The notes under the pieces: model-generated
What the model was told of the DNA's origin: nothing
Databases searched by the model: none
The model's input: only the letters and a program-made list of their open reading frames with translations
Translations under genes and position numbers: made by a program
Source: Megalonaias nervosa
Taxonomy: Eukaryota > Mollusca > Bivalvia > Unionida > Unionidae
Assembly (NCBI GenBank): GCA_016617855.1
Contig: JAECUM010000815.1
Location: 62,001 to 126,000, forward strand
Length of the DNA stretch: 64,000 bases
Direction of reading: 5' to 3'
Part shown: in pieces, positions 1-13,027 of the stretch
Numbering within the stretch: position 1 is the first letter of the stretch
Layout of the letters: the number at the start of each line of letters is the position of its first letter

Positions 1-29
1 CCACCACATTGGCCATCTTGTAATTTTGT

Positions 30-260
30 TATTGCTGCATCTAAGTGGATGGTTATATGAAAAATGTTTTATAATGTCTAGTTTGTCTTAAATGAAAATG
101 GTGCCCATCTGACATTTAATATGGCTACCACTGCAGCCATTTTGAAAATAATGTTATTGCTATTCCTTCTGAATGAAAGGTCATATTGGCAGGAGGCTTC
201 ACCAGAAGACTTCTTTTGATTTTTAGTTATTCATAAATTAAAAGGGAATATTTCTTAAAT
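30..260 (+). repeat. Degenerate ~165-bp interspersed repeat
   Basis: This stretch shares an ordered set of motifs with 33090-34150: GAAAATGG, a GGCCAT-type segment, TTCTGAATG near GGTCATATTGGC, then CCAGAAGACTTCT and TTTTAGTT. It is about one and a half units. It shows that the sequence later amplified as a 25-bp minisatellite at 33300 belonged to an older, longer repeat. Confidence 0.5.
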
Positions 261-1394
261 CTCAGTGGATTCTGTTCATACCTAGGATGAATCATCATAA
301 AGCTGAACTATTCATTCTGCACCTCGCTCGCTTAACCTTTGATGTTGGGATCAAGGTCATTTTGAAACAATGTTGTGATCATGGTATTGACATGCTAACC
401 CAGAGCTTGTTCATTTTAGGACTTATCATTCCACTCAGTACTATGTAGCTTGAGGATTTTGTTCCTAAAACACAGTTCTTGTTAGTTATTGCATACATGC
501 CATCCATTAAACTTTTGGCATAATCATTATGCTTTCTTTCACCTAATTACATCTTATGAAAGACTATATATAGATTATGCTTTTTTGTACATGAAAACAA
601 AATAAAAATAAAGCATTAAGAAGTTGTTTTTGTCATTTTTATTATCATCTCTTTATATCCACTCATAAATTTGAGTATATTCTTAAAAAGGTGACTGCTT
701 TGTAAGAATAGCATAAGAGTAGTTTCCTTATTTGCTATTTATACCAATTGTATATGACCCCATTTCCAAGAAAACATGGGTTTTTGAACTTTGCCTTACT
801 GATTTGTTTTATTGATAACTGGTAAGTTAGTGAACCATTCTATACTTTTAAAGAAAATGGTGCCAGATGTTAAGTGAAACTCTGTATGGTGTGAGTTGTG
901 GATGTTATATAAAGGAAAATGTTACAGCAGATGGATCTTTTCAAACTTCAAAACATGTCAGATTAGAAAAAAGGACAAATCAACAATCTGCTTTACAAAC
1001 TTTAAATGAAGAATATGAGAGTAATGTAATACAGCACTTTGAGCACCAGATTATGATCATTGCAGAATCCCAGACAGCAATCATTCAGCCAAAGTTACAC
1101 ATGTAGACTAGTTAAAGTGAGTGCTCAATATTAATTTTTCAGTATATATTTTGTGTTTGTATTCTGGTTCAAATCCATATGGATTTTGCCCTTTTGACAA
1201 GAATTTTGGCCAGCCACAGAACCAGGTTAGTTGTAACAATGTATTTTGTTCATACCTGCTATAAATTGTAAGTCTGGTATTAATATATTGACTAAACCTT
1301 TTACACCCAGATTATGCTTTTTTACCACTTATAATAGCAATAATTATGCTTATGCCTCTTGGGGGGATTTGCATGTATGGTTATAGTATTTCTT

Positions 1395-2020
1395 TGTAGT
1401 CAAAAGTCCTAGACTCTGGGAGGGATAACTTTCATACTGTGACTGTAGAATCAGAGTGCTCTGCTCTGCACATCTACCATTCCTTTGACCCTAATATAAG
1501 GTCAAGGTCATTTGAAATTCTTAGTCAAGTTTTTTGGTTAAAATTTTTCATTGTGGTCATAGGTGCAAACAATTTAAGGGATAGCCATTCTGTTTGGACT
1601 GTAGAATCAAGGAAGCTCTGCCCTTTTGCATCCATGCAGCCCAACCATTCCTACCCATATATGAGGTTTAGGCCATTTTAAAAAACTTGCTTATTAGTTT
1701 TTGATTCAAGTTTCTCTATATAGTCATTAGTTCCAAACATTGGGAGGGGTAGCTATCATGCTTAGAATGTAGAATTTGTTTGTTCTGATTTTTAATATCC
1801 ATGCACCCTTACCTATCATCTTACCCTCATGCAAGGTCAAGGTCATTGAAAATCTTTGTAAAGTTTCCCTGTACAGTCATTGGTCTCAAAGCCTGGGAAG
1901 GACAGCTATCATATTTTGATTTTGGAATTAAGAAGCTTTATGTTTTCTTATTCATGCAATCCTACACTTCCTCTCACCTTTGTGCATGGTCAGGGTTATT
2001 TGAAAGTGAAAATCTCCATG
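1395..2020 (+). repeat. Degenerate tandem array, ~160-bp units
   Basis: About four diverged units align on recurring motifs: AAGGTCAAGGTCATTTGAA at about 1500 and 1828, related forms near 1665 and 1987, and each unit also has a GGGA..AGCTATCAT / GTAGAAT segment. Two units keep the full TCAAGGTCA nuclear-receptor half-site. No coding sense is seen. Confidence 0.6.
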
Positions 2021-2469
2021 TTTAAGCAGGGAGATATAGGTGAAGCATAATTCCTTGAAATTTACTATATATTCCAAGCAACTGGATTTATTTCAAAATA
2101 GGTATGCACTATTGCAGTGTTGGAGAATGAATGTGTGAGGTCAGTCAGCTTTTTCTCCTATGATTAACTCTGTACCAGTTTCATAGAAACTGGGGGTTGA
2201 CAACAGTATATGAAATCATACTTTACAGACTTTCTTTGATACAAATTGTCATAGGAGCTGATCATAATTATTTTTCTGATGAACATTAGTTTTGAGAATT
2301 GTTTTGTCACAGTCAGTGATAGTTGTTATTACACAGTCATTGATGATTGTTATCACATAGTAGACGATATTACTATTATTTCAAAGTGTGGCATAGTATT
2401 TGTGACAGATCATTGTGATATTTACACAATGATGACTTAGTGAAATATAAATCTGTATCTGTGTTGCAG

Positions 2470-2590
2470 ACGATACATCAGCAGACTCTCAATATGTAGA
2501 CCTGCTGCTCAATCCTGAGCGTTACACCGGCTATAAGGGGGCCTCCACACATCGCATCTGGAGGAGCATCTATGATGAAAACTGTTTCAA
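2470..2590 (+). CDS. ERO1: ERO1 exon A ([16 protein letters not shown] block)
   Basis: The acceptor ttgcag precedes 2470 and the donor GTAAGT follows 2590. The exon begins with the last two bases of a codon and ends with two bases (aa) of a Lys codon. It encodes the hallmark block [16 protein letters not shown] followed by [13 protein letters not shown]. The Arg and Thr of PERYTGY and the Trp of RIW are FAD contacts in human ERO1-alpha. The Cys of ENCF corresponds to human C208, which pairs with C241 (next-but-one exon). This is the first recognisable ERO1 exon in the window. Confidence 0.97.
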
Positions 2591-5500
2591 GTAAGTAGCA
2601 GTATGGGACATCATAGGACAGTCTGATACAGTGACATCTGACTGTATCGTTATATGAAGGGATTGTCGATTGGAAATAGGTTAAAATACTATGGGGGCCC
2701 CGAGTGGCCGAGTGGTCTAAAGCGCTGATCGTTACGGATCACTGCCATCTCACCTCTGTCTGCGTGAGTTCGAGTCCATGCTCGGCTAACATGGGTACAT
2801 GAGAAAGCCTGCCAGTAGCTTCTCGTGGGTCGGTGGTTCTTCCCGGGGTTTTCCAGGGTTCTTCCTCCACCATTAATACTGGCCGCCATGTATAGCCTAT
2901 CTTGTGCTGAATAATGGCATTAAACCCTATAACAACAATAACAATAAAATACTATGAATTTACTTTTGTAACAGTTTTTGTGGATATCATCATTGCTGCA
3001 AACCACAAATTTAAAGATTCACAGAATTATGATTCATTAATGGAAACATTGACTTCCTGAATCTGCAGGTTTGTGTCCTAAAAGAAATTATATTTGTCAC
3101 ATAACCATACAAGTTGATACTTGCAAAAGTGGCACTCAGAAAAATATGAATCCACAGTACTGTATATACTTGCTTTTATGTTTAGTCCAGAGAACATCGA
3201 TTCTTATTTGCCATTGTTTAAAGCAATGGCAGATCTGGGGCTGTGTTGTTTGTTCTACTATTGCATAGACCCAGATCTGCAATCACATTATGTGACAGCA
3301 GATCTAGGTCTGTGTAGTTTGCAGTTGGACTTGACTTATAAGTGAGTATGGTAATTCCAAATTCCATTTCCCGTTTAGAGTAGGAAATTTCCCTCAGAGT
3401 CCTAGCATACTGTTTTTTATTTCAATGAAGTAATTGATGGAGTATGATAAGTTTTTTTTTAAACCAGTGTAAATTTGATGGAAAAAGGGAATTTATTCAG
3501 GACATTTGATTATAAATACTATTTCCAATATTTTTCTGTTTATCAGCCTTTACATTCAGCTATAGATCATGCTGAACTGGTGAAACAGAATGTATAGGAA
3601 CTTAAGAATTTTTTTTGTTAAAGGGTTATCTTTTACACTTTCAAAATTCAAGTTTGTAAAGAAAAAACTACTTTATTATCTATCAGACTACAAATAGTCA
3701 AATCTGGTTTTGATTCATTGATCACTGTCATTAGTGTTTTAGAGATGTATTAGTTGTAAAATTACAAAGAATAAATGAATGGCTTCTAAGATAACCAAAC
3801 CAATATAATTGTTGTTTGTCATCAGCATGGTGGTTGGCTGCTAGCAAAAGTGCCACTAGATCATGACTTTGGGGTGCAATAGTTTGTATTTATGTCATAG
3901 ATGGAGCACATGTCAAAATAAAAGCATATATTATAGCATGGAACATTAAGAACAGTAGCATCCATTACTAGTGTACTGGTTCAGATATCGCTGCACATAA
4001 TAGCAGTGTTTCTATCTCTAAAGACTATGCTGTGGTCATGTGTGAACATGACAGTAGTCATTCTGTAACCAATCATCATGCAGAAAATGTAGATATATGT
4101 AGGTTAGTAATCTTTACTTGTTCTCAGAAATGTTGAATAATTACCATTTGACCTGTACTTAAATATTTGTTGTTCTTTTAGACCAGAAAAAGGAATTGCC
4201 TATGGTAAACAGCGGTCTTTATCAGGTCTGTATATCCAAGAGTGAAATTTTTTTTCATGATGATAATTTGCATTGAGCTCTTTTTAATTTTTAGTGTCAG
4301 ATATTCTTTAAATTTTATTGCACTGCATGGATTTCTTTTATGCACACATAAGTACACTAGAGCTTTTTAGTAGACATTTAGAATTGTTAGCTGTAGATAC
4401 TGTTATAGTGTTAATTATTACAAGTTTAGCCATTTCAAATGATTATATCTGTGTGTGTGTGTGTTTGTGTGTGAGAACGAGACCTAGTTGCCTTCAGACG
4501 CTTAAAATTTTGTTTCTACATTAGAATACATTTTCCTTATAAAGTATTTAGTAAAAAATAAAATGTCAATTTTTTTGTTATACAGAACAAAAAAGATTAT
4601 TGGATCACTTTTTTTTGTCAAAAGTGACCAGTTTATACTTGCTTGTAAGTCAGGTCCTCTGCAAACTGGACACACCCAGATCTGCCATCACATAATGTGC
4701 CAGCAGATCTGGGTTTATGCAGTTTGTTAGGAGTGTTCAGTGGAACAAAAATAGACTCTGATCTGCCGCTGCATTAAAAGATGACAGATTAGGATCTGTG
4801 TTGTTTAGAATTAGACTCAACTTATAAGCAAGTATACTTGGAACTTATTTTATATGCATCGTTTCTCAGAATCAAAGCTTATGGGAAAGTATTTTGCTGC
4901 TTTCATTAGCTAGTACAAAATTAGTACATTGTGATGTCTCCATGATACTGTAAATACATACAAGGTTATTCCCTAACAGACTGCAGGCACATTTGATATT
5001 TTGATCCAGGCATTTGCATAGCAATATTGATTACATGTATAAAGGGATGGGCAGCAAAAGTTACAGTAGATTAGATGTAGTTGCATCAAGTTAAACTCCA
5101 TTTCAACATGGTCTAATAGGTATACCCTCTAGTTTACTGAAAAAATACTTCACCGGATTAAAAACCAAAACTACAACCTTGACAACTCAAAAGCTCTGGG
5201 ATATTGTGCATATGTCAGTTTCAGTTAGAAGAATAATTTTTGCAAGTCATTGTATGTAAGTCTCTGCAAGGCATGCTGGGTAAAACTGGTACAGTGTTTT
5301 ACTTTTACTGGTTCACTTCTTTTATCAATCAAGATTTTTGCAACTGAGAATTTAATACCAGCCAAACTCATAATGCCCTGCAGGAAATTACCCAAAATGA
5401 CTGGGAAACATAAGCTGATTTATACAGAAATTTTTGTGTCAAGTATATTAAACTATAAATTATTCTTCTAACTGAAATTGACATTGATTTACATGCTCAA

Positions 5501-8500
5501 AAACTAAGGTCTCATTTTCTCGTGGTTTGTTGTTATCATTTACAGCCATAAGGCAGGGCCCCGAATGGTCTAAAGCGCTCACCGTTACGGATCACTATCA
5601 TCTCACCTCTGTCTGCATGGGTTCGAGTCTCGGATTTGGCCAATGTGGGTATGTGAGAAAGCTTGCCAGTAGCTTCTCGTGGGTTGGTGGTTCTTTCTGG
5701 GGTTTTCCTGGGTTGTTCCTCCACCATTTACACTGGCCGCCATGCGTAGCCTATCTTGTGCTGAGAAGTGGCGTTAAACCCTACAACAACAACAACACCC
5801 ATAAGGCCAAGTGAGATGATGGTATGACCTTTTGTCCATCATACATCCAATTTTAATTAACAATTCGGTATTTTTGCATCTATCATAGTATGCTGTAAAT
5901 TATCTTTTTAACTGAACAAGATATTAATTTTCCTGGCATGAATAGATATGGTCTTGTGTTGTCAAGGTTCATAGTTATACTTTTTAGCCACAATGCTTAG
6001 TGAGCTTTTGGTTTGGCCCATTGTCCATCATCTGTATGATATGAATAAAGATGCAGATACTAGAAAAAAACATCAAACAATTGTTTTCATAACATACAAC
6101 AGCTCTGAAGAGAATGAGAGACCACAACAGATTTCCTTCACCACAGTTATTAGATCATCCTTGCAATGAATAATGATTGCTCTGAACACAAAGTTTGAAA
6201 TTTCTTTGTGTTTTAGATTACTTTTAAGTCTGGAACTTTGTTGTGGGCCATTTCAGGGTTGGGATTTTGGTTTTACCTTTTCCACAGAGTTGTCCCAGCA
6301 GAAGCATCGGTGTGGGCATTATCAGTTTAAAATTCCACAGACTTGTAAAGAAATTTTTCACAACAGGCCATAAACAGCAGTCTAAAATCTTGATGTATTT
6401 TTCAGAATTAAATATTCTCACAACTTAAGTTATTTCCCCAACTCCCTTGTAGGATATAGCCCTAAACATAACAGAAGGCACAGAACTCCTTTCTCTGTTA
6501 CCCTATTTGCCAAGACACTTGGGAAAAATTTCTCATTAGCTTTCCAACAAACAAAAACATTTTGAATTGCATCTTTGCATTATTGAGTTTTTTCACTAAA
6601 TATCGCCATAGACCATTAAATTTGTAGCATTTCATTAAATTTGTCTTTACAAAACACTCATTGTTTGCACAGTTTACTCTGTAAATGGTGATGGGCATAG
6701 CAATGACTTGTCTTTTAAATCTGTGTAATGCGATCTTTGCACTCTTCTAGAAGAAATTTTTATGGTGAATTTGTGTTAAAATGAATTGTCAAGTCGTGAA
6801 GAGTTTTTTTTCTACCCCATGCATATCAGCAGATGATCTGTCTTGTCTATTTTCCTCCTAAAATCAGTTCATGACCTGTTTTCTACTGCACCTTTTTCCA
6901 TACAGTGCATCAAAAATTGTAAGATGGTTCTCTAATTTAATAATGTCATTACTAGTATTGTAGCTACTTAATCCTTCTTGAGATAATTTTAAAATCAATT
7001 CTCTTGGTCGATAGTCAGGTCTTTGCCACTTGGGACCATGTTTAACAGAGAACAAAATTTTAGGTAAACAATACTGTGCCGTTGCGGTAGGCAGTTGAAG
7101 TCACATTAAACTAACTCCATAAATTGTATCTGTCTTCTTCCGTTCATTCTTTTTTCTATTTTTTTTTTTTTTTGCTTTGTACAGTAAAAATTGCAAGGCA
7201 AATTTTTATGTTAAATTTCATGTGCACTCTGTGTGCCATGTTGGGAACTTGAATATGGCATGACAAAGTGCCTATTAGGCTGTGTGGAAATGGACTTTAG
7301 ATTCCAACATGCAGTAGACAGTAGTGTTTTAAGGAAGGCTAAAATCTTGCCTTTTTATATGCCTGCTGAAGTGTGAAATATATTATGATTTTATATTTCC
7401 GTCCATCCATCTGTCTGTTCTAGATATAATTTCTGCACAATAGCCTAAGTTCTCAACCATATACAGCTACCAAACATTTGTATGCCTTGCACTTCAGAAT
7501 AGAGAGGAAGACTATCAGTTTTGGTGGTCAAAGATCAAAAGTCAAGGTCATTGACTGAAAGAAGTAAAATGGTTTCAGTACAATAATATTAGTTGTACAT
7601 AACTGACTTGGACCAGGCTTCTTGAATTTGGGGTATGGAAAATGCCTTCTGATTTTGCAGTCAGAAGATTAAAGGTAACTGAGTGAAAGAAGACAAATGA
7701 TTTATGAACAAGAAGGTAAGGTTTCCACATAAGGTTTGCATCACAGACCATGATCAAACATTGTACAAGGTTTGCAGTTAGAGGCAAGGAAGAAACCTGT
7801 TGATTTTGGGAACAAAAGATCAAGGTCAGGTCACTGTAAATGAAAGAAGAAAATGGTTTCTGCACAAAAAACAAGTTTTCAACTATTGTGGATGACTTAC
7901 ACAAAGGGTGAGGTAAAAGTCTATTGATTTTGGGTCAAAACATTAAAATTCAACATTACTGTAACTTAAAGAAGAAAAATGGTTTTTGCCTCGTTAACTT
8001 TAGCTGTAGATCAGATTTTGACCAGAGTTTGTGGATGGCTTGCGCTTTGGATGTGGTGATTTTCTATTTTATGTTTTTTGGGTGGGGGTGTCAAAGGTCG
8101 TGGTCATTTTGGCTCCAACAAAAATGGTCTTTGCAGAAGAGTAAGTTCAATGACCAAACTTTGTGGATGACTTTCACTTTGGGTAATAAGAAATGTATAG
8201 TCTCTGGGGTAAGTCAAAGGTCATGGCCATGGTGAATAGTTCATGCAGTTTAGTTTGAGACTTCATACATGACTGAAGGTCCAGGTCATTGAGATCTATT
8301 GGTCAACAATCTCCAGAGTTAGCCATGCCCAAGTGCCTGTATAGAGGACTTTTGAGCATGGAGCAGGCATATAAATTTATTTTTCATGGTAGTCATGTTT
8401 ATGTAATAATAAGAATGTAGTGTTTGTGATTTATGTATCTAGCTATGATCATATTTGTTCCTCTTAATAGGGCTTGGCATGTTTGGTAACTAACAATTTT

Positions 8501-11500
8501 TGTTCATAATATTTTTAACCCCTTAGTCTCCCCAGAAATTTGTTGTTGTATTTGCTATACATGGAACACAAGAGGGTCCTGTTCTACTCTTTAGCTGATT
8601 TATTATGAAGATTTGAACTTTCTATGGCACATGAGATGTTGAAAAGTGTTGGTGCTTCATATTCACGCTTGTAGGATGGATCAGACTGCAAACTGCTTAG
8701 ACCCAGATCTGCAATCACATAATGCACCAGCAGAGCTGAGTCTATGCAGTTTGTAATCAGTAGAATGAACAATTTTCACACTTATCTGCCAGTGCATCAT
8801 ACAATGGCAGATCAGGGTCTATGTTGTTTGTCATCAGACCCAACTTATAAGTGAGTATATACAGTACACAATAAAATCTCTTAAGATCAACATCTCATTA
8901 AACTTGAATCCCCTTGAAACTAAATCATGTTTCAGGTCCCAAATCTCTCCTTTTTTTTCATTATGCTTTTACTCAGTAAATCAAAATCCCTCTACTTCTT
9001 TGATTTTTTTTGGGGAACATAGATAACATTATAATTTTTTACAATCTGTTGTAACTATTTTACATTTTAACTTTTATTTTTTATTTGATATCTTTTATAG
9101 GTTTTTATCATCCATAACGTTTACCTTTAATATTTTGATACTTCATGTTTATATTTATTTGGAGGTGTTTTTCTTCCTGAGATATTTATGTACAAGTCTT
9201 TGCATTTACATTTTTAGAATGTATTTTTATTGGCACCAAATTGCCAGTATTGTGCTGACATACTGTTAACCCCTACTATCCTTGCTACACCCAAAACTGA
9301 AATAAAATTTGGTATCAATTGACAATTTTACACTAAAATAATGCTCACAAAATACAAACTTAATCAGAACTTGTGACTGGCCAGTGATCTTAAATTGGCT
9401 TAAAGACAGACAGAAAAATAAAACCTAAGATGGAAACACATTCAGATGCAGTGAAATCCTAATTGATGTAATTACATGTTGTAAAAAGTGACAGGCTACA
9501 GGTGTTTTGTCGAACTGGCAGGCTATTTATGTTTTATCAAAACAAAAAAAACATTTACTTGTATGTGAGAGGACTTCTGATCACATCTCGTTCTTAGATC
9601 AAATAAAAAACTTCAGCAAACTGAAGACTCCTCAAAACTGAAAATTTCATTGGTTCCAATGGATATAAATCTTGGAAGGTTTCTCTTTATTTTCAAAAGT
9701 AAGAGTTTTAAAGACTTTCTTGGCTTGACCTATCAGTCTTACTAAAATTCCAAAACTTTCATAAAAAAATTTGAGTTTGTTTTAAGAAAAATGAACATTA
9801 TAGACAGTTTTTCATTCTTAAAATATTAAGAGTTTAGGAATAGATTTAGGAAATCAAGTTTACCTAGTTTGTGTAAATAAACAATGCTCTTCACAAAAGA
9901 ATTAAAGCCTTTGGAACTTAAATTCCTGAATGCTCAACTCCATAATGACAGGAAAATTAAATCAAGGGAGAAAACCATAATAAAATCTAAACTAACTTTG
10001 ATAGCTGACCATGGCAAATCCCATGATTTTTGTTGTATACTATTGCATTTTCTACTTTTGAAGAAGTAAAGTATGAATGGAAACTGCATTGTGTAATGAA
10101 AACAGTTTTGTCAAACGCATGTTGGAAGTTAGACATAGTGATCCTTTTATCCATATCCATCCGTATGTATATACATCCATCAACAACCTACATTAAAAAT
10201 TTTATGAAATTTTTTGGATTAATCTCAATGTTAAAATTTGTTACTTTTTAGCTAAATAAAAGGCAGACTCAATAAAACGGTGGTCTCTTGTAACTTATTT
10301 AGAGGAGGCAATCAAACATTGACTTAGCACACAGCTGTGTTTTCATTTACTGCTTATTAGTTCTATGTGTTGTACTTTTATCTTTTTCATATTTGGTTTA
10401 AGGTGTATTATTTCGTACAGAAGAGAAATGTGGGATTCTATTTCAGCAGTTTTGCATGCATTTTGGGGTATTCCTAGACATATAAAAGAAATTAATGTTT
10501 CAGCCCTCTTGGCTTATATTCCACAATTCTATATTTGGAATATAGAGGTAGGTACGTGTAACTCCATTATAATTGTTCTGTTTAGTAATAACATGCACCA
10601 AGGTAACTGTTTTGTTTACAAGATGTATGAATGGATAAAGAAGTACAGTTTATCAGTTTTCAGTAATGCTACATATAATTCTCGTACTTGTAACTCTTGA
10701 ATGATTTCTCTTTCTAGTCATCGTGTTTAATTATAGTGTTCATGTTAGCAGTGTTTAAGGTTAAATAAAACAGCTAATCTGATACATACTGTATTTTTAT
10801 GCCAACATATCAAGGTGTTGAAATATAATCTAATAGTAATCAGTATTTTCAAAATGGATGATATGCTAGGGAAGTTTTTAAAACCTGTTGCTTACCTTAA
10901 TTAGGATGACATAGGGAGAAATAAAGTCATTTGTTAGAAATTGTTATACCATATGTATGGTCTTACAAGTTAAGCCCAACTGCAAAAGACCCAGATCTGC
11001 TGTTGCATTATGTGATGGCAGATATGGGTATATGCATTTTGTTTGAGTAATCATTAGAACAGATAACATAAACCCTGATCTGCTATTGCATAATGAGAAA
11101 ACAGATCAAGGTCTGTGTTGTTAGCAGTTAGACTCGACCTTTAAGGAAGTATATATGGTACATTTGTCTCTTTTTTTAAGTATGATGCTTTCTTAAATGT
11201 TCCTTTTTTTTCATTATTCATACAGGAGTCATAGGTAGTATTGTGTAAATATTTCTTTCACTCCTATAACTTTAAAAATTTGGCAGTGGGTTTTCAACCA
11301 AATAGATACATGGAACATTCTTTTCTACAAAGACAGAAATCCCTTCTTCAGTTTTCACAAGTACACAAGCTTTATTTCAGCTTATTTAGACAGTTTTAAT
11401 TTTAATTCTCTGCCCTGTAGTACCTTAACCATTCCATTGCCTATCCTCTACAGGTGTAACAACAGGAGAATTAAGCTGTCAAAATATTTTCCACATTTTC

Positions 11501-12968
11501 ATTAAGCCATCCACATTGCAGTGAGGATCCTTTTATGCCCTGCCATATTTTAACAGGGAAGATACATGTTACCGATACACGTCTCTTAAGTATGTCTCTA
11601 CATCCTGTTTATATTTTATATAAATGACAAATTTAATTTCTGCTCAATAAATTTTTAAAGACTTAATTGAATTAACTCAATATAAAAGGTTAATGTTTTA
11701 GGTTTAAACTTTGTTTTCATTCATATTTGTGAGTTATGGCCCTTGTTGGACTTTGACGTGTGCCCTTGCATTAGGAATTTTGCTTCTACACAATAACTTC
11801 CAAAGTACTGTATGGAAATAAATCAGATTTAAGATTGATCTTGATACTACTGCAACAACAACAACCACAGGTTCAGTTTTCACCTTTTCCTGTAAAAATT
11901 TAATTGAATGATGGCCCATTTGATGTAGAAGTTTACCCTACCATTGTAAATTCTTAGGGGCATTCCTAGGGGCATTCCTGTTGTCTTGACACAGTTATGG
12001 TGAACTAACTCTCCCACTGCCTCACCAAGTAGGTATATAGCTATGTCTCCTGTTTACCACTGTAGACCATTACCAGATGTTGCACTATGGTTCTCATTTG
12101 GATTTATGGAAAATTCCAAGAGCATGTTTGATTGATCAGCATGTGTAACACGACTGTCGCAAGGGTGCCAGTAAAATGCCAAGAACATGTGTAACATGAC
12201 TGTCACAAGGGTGCCAGTAAAATGCCAAGAAAATGTGTAACATGACTCACAAGGGTGCCAGTAAAATGCCAAGAACATGTGTAACATGACTGTCAAAAGG
12301 GTGCCAGCAAAATGCCAAGAATGTGTGTAACATGACTGTCACAAGGGTGCCAGTAAAATACCTAAAGCATGCAACACTTAACATGACTGGATACTCCTTG
12401 AGCTAAATTCATAAGGAGTATGCATTTGTGGTAGCTGCTGTTGTGTCTGAGCATTTTATAGGCAACACATGTAACATAAATTGTCATGATTAGTTTCAAA
12501 TTTAACCTCTTGCAAGTGGTTTTTAAAGCCACATATCAAAGGTCAAAGGATTGACATGCCTTGCAAACAAAGCAATATTTAATATTCCCCTACCCACCCA
12601 TCCACCCACCTATTTTATTTGGTTCATACTCAGTAAAGGTGCTTTTCAATGTGTTGGATCATTTTTACATCAGTTTCCTTACATAGTAAATGTTTTTTTC
12701 ATGCTTATTTAAATGATACTACCATTTCCTTGCTCCACAGAATCATCATGGGAAGGTAATAGGATATTTTTTTTTTTCATATCCTATCATGGTTTTATTA
12801 AACAAAGTTCAAACAAAGACCCTAGTTGCCCTGGACAATACAGGCTCAGTGATAGATCTTTGAAGAATTATTCAGTATGAACTTGAAGAGTTTGATAAAA
12901 CCATTCTTAAGCTGTTGGTTCTTATGTCAGGCTAGACTGGCCTACACCATAACCTAATGTCCCCCACC

Positions 12969-13027
<59 letters not shown>

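Larger units (their letters stand above)
1..2469 (+). other. Upstream intron of ERO1 (3' portion)
   Basis: The sequence ends in an acceptor (tgtgttgcag) at 2469. I searched by eye for the expected preceding ERO1 exon (human FCEADD region) and found none, so that exon lies further upstream. The interval holds diverged repeats (30-260 and 1395-2020, listed separately) and otherwise AT-rich unique-looking sequence. A 79-codon open stretch at 867-1106 matches nothing I recognise. Confidence 0.7.
2591..4181 (+). other. ERO1 intron (1.6 kb)
   Basis: GTAAGT...TTTTAG. It contains one complete SINE (2694-2945) and one reverse-oriented hairpin MITE (3163-3350). The remaining sequence is AT-rich, and I see nothing else in it. 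Confidence 0.85.

Noticed and set aside
867..1106. 79-codon open frame as a possible upstream ERO1 exon
   Set aside because: The translation shows none of the expected ERO1 motifs upstream of [11 protein letters not shown], and flanking splice sites are poor.
2694..2790. tRNA-Leu gene
   Set aside because: A and B boxes are present, but the acceptor and anticodon stems do not close and the sequence continues into a SINE body and AAC tail; the same holds for the copies at 48159 and 61014.
6173..6428. Overlapping open frames on both strands
   Set aside because: Mutually contradictory frames without motifs or splice context; chance in non-coding DNA.
10365..10700. 111-codon plus-strand open frame
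   Set aside because: No recognisable domain and no fitting splice signals or ERO1 homology; it lies in the intron between exons B and C, whose phases already join without it.
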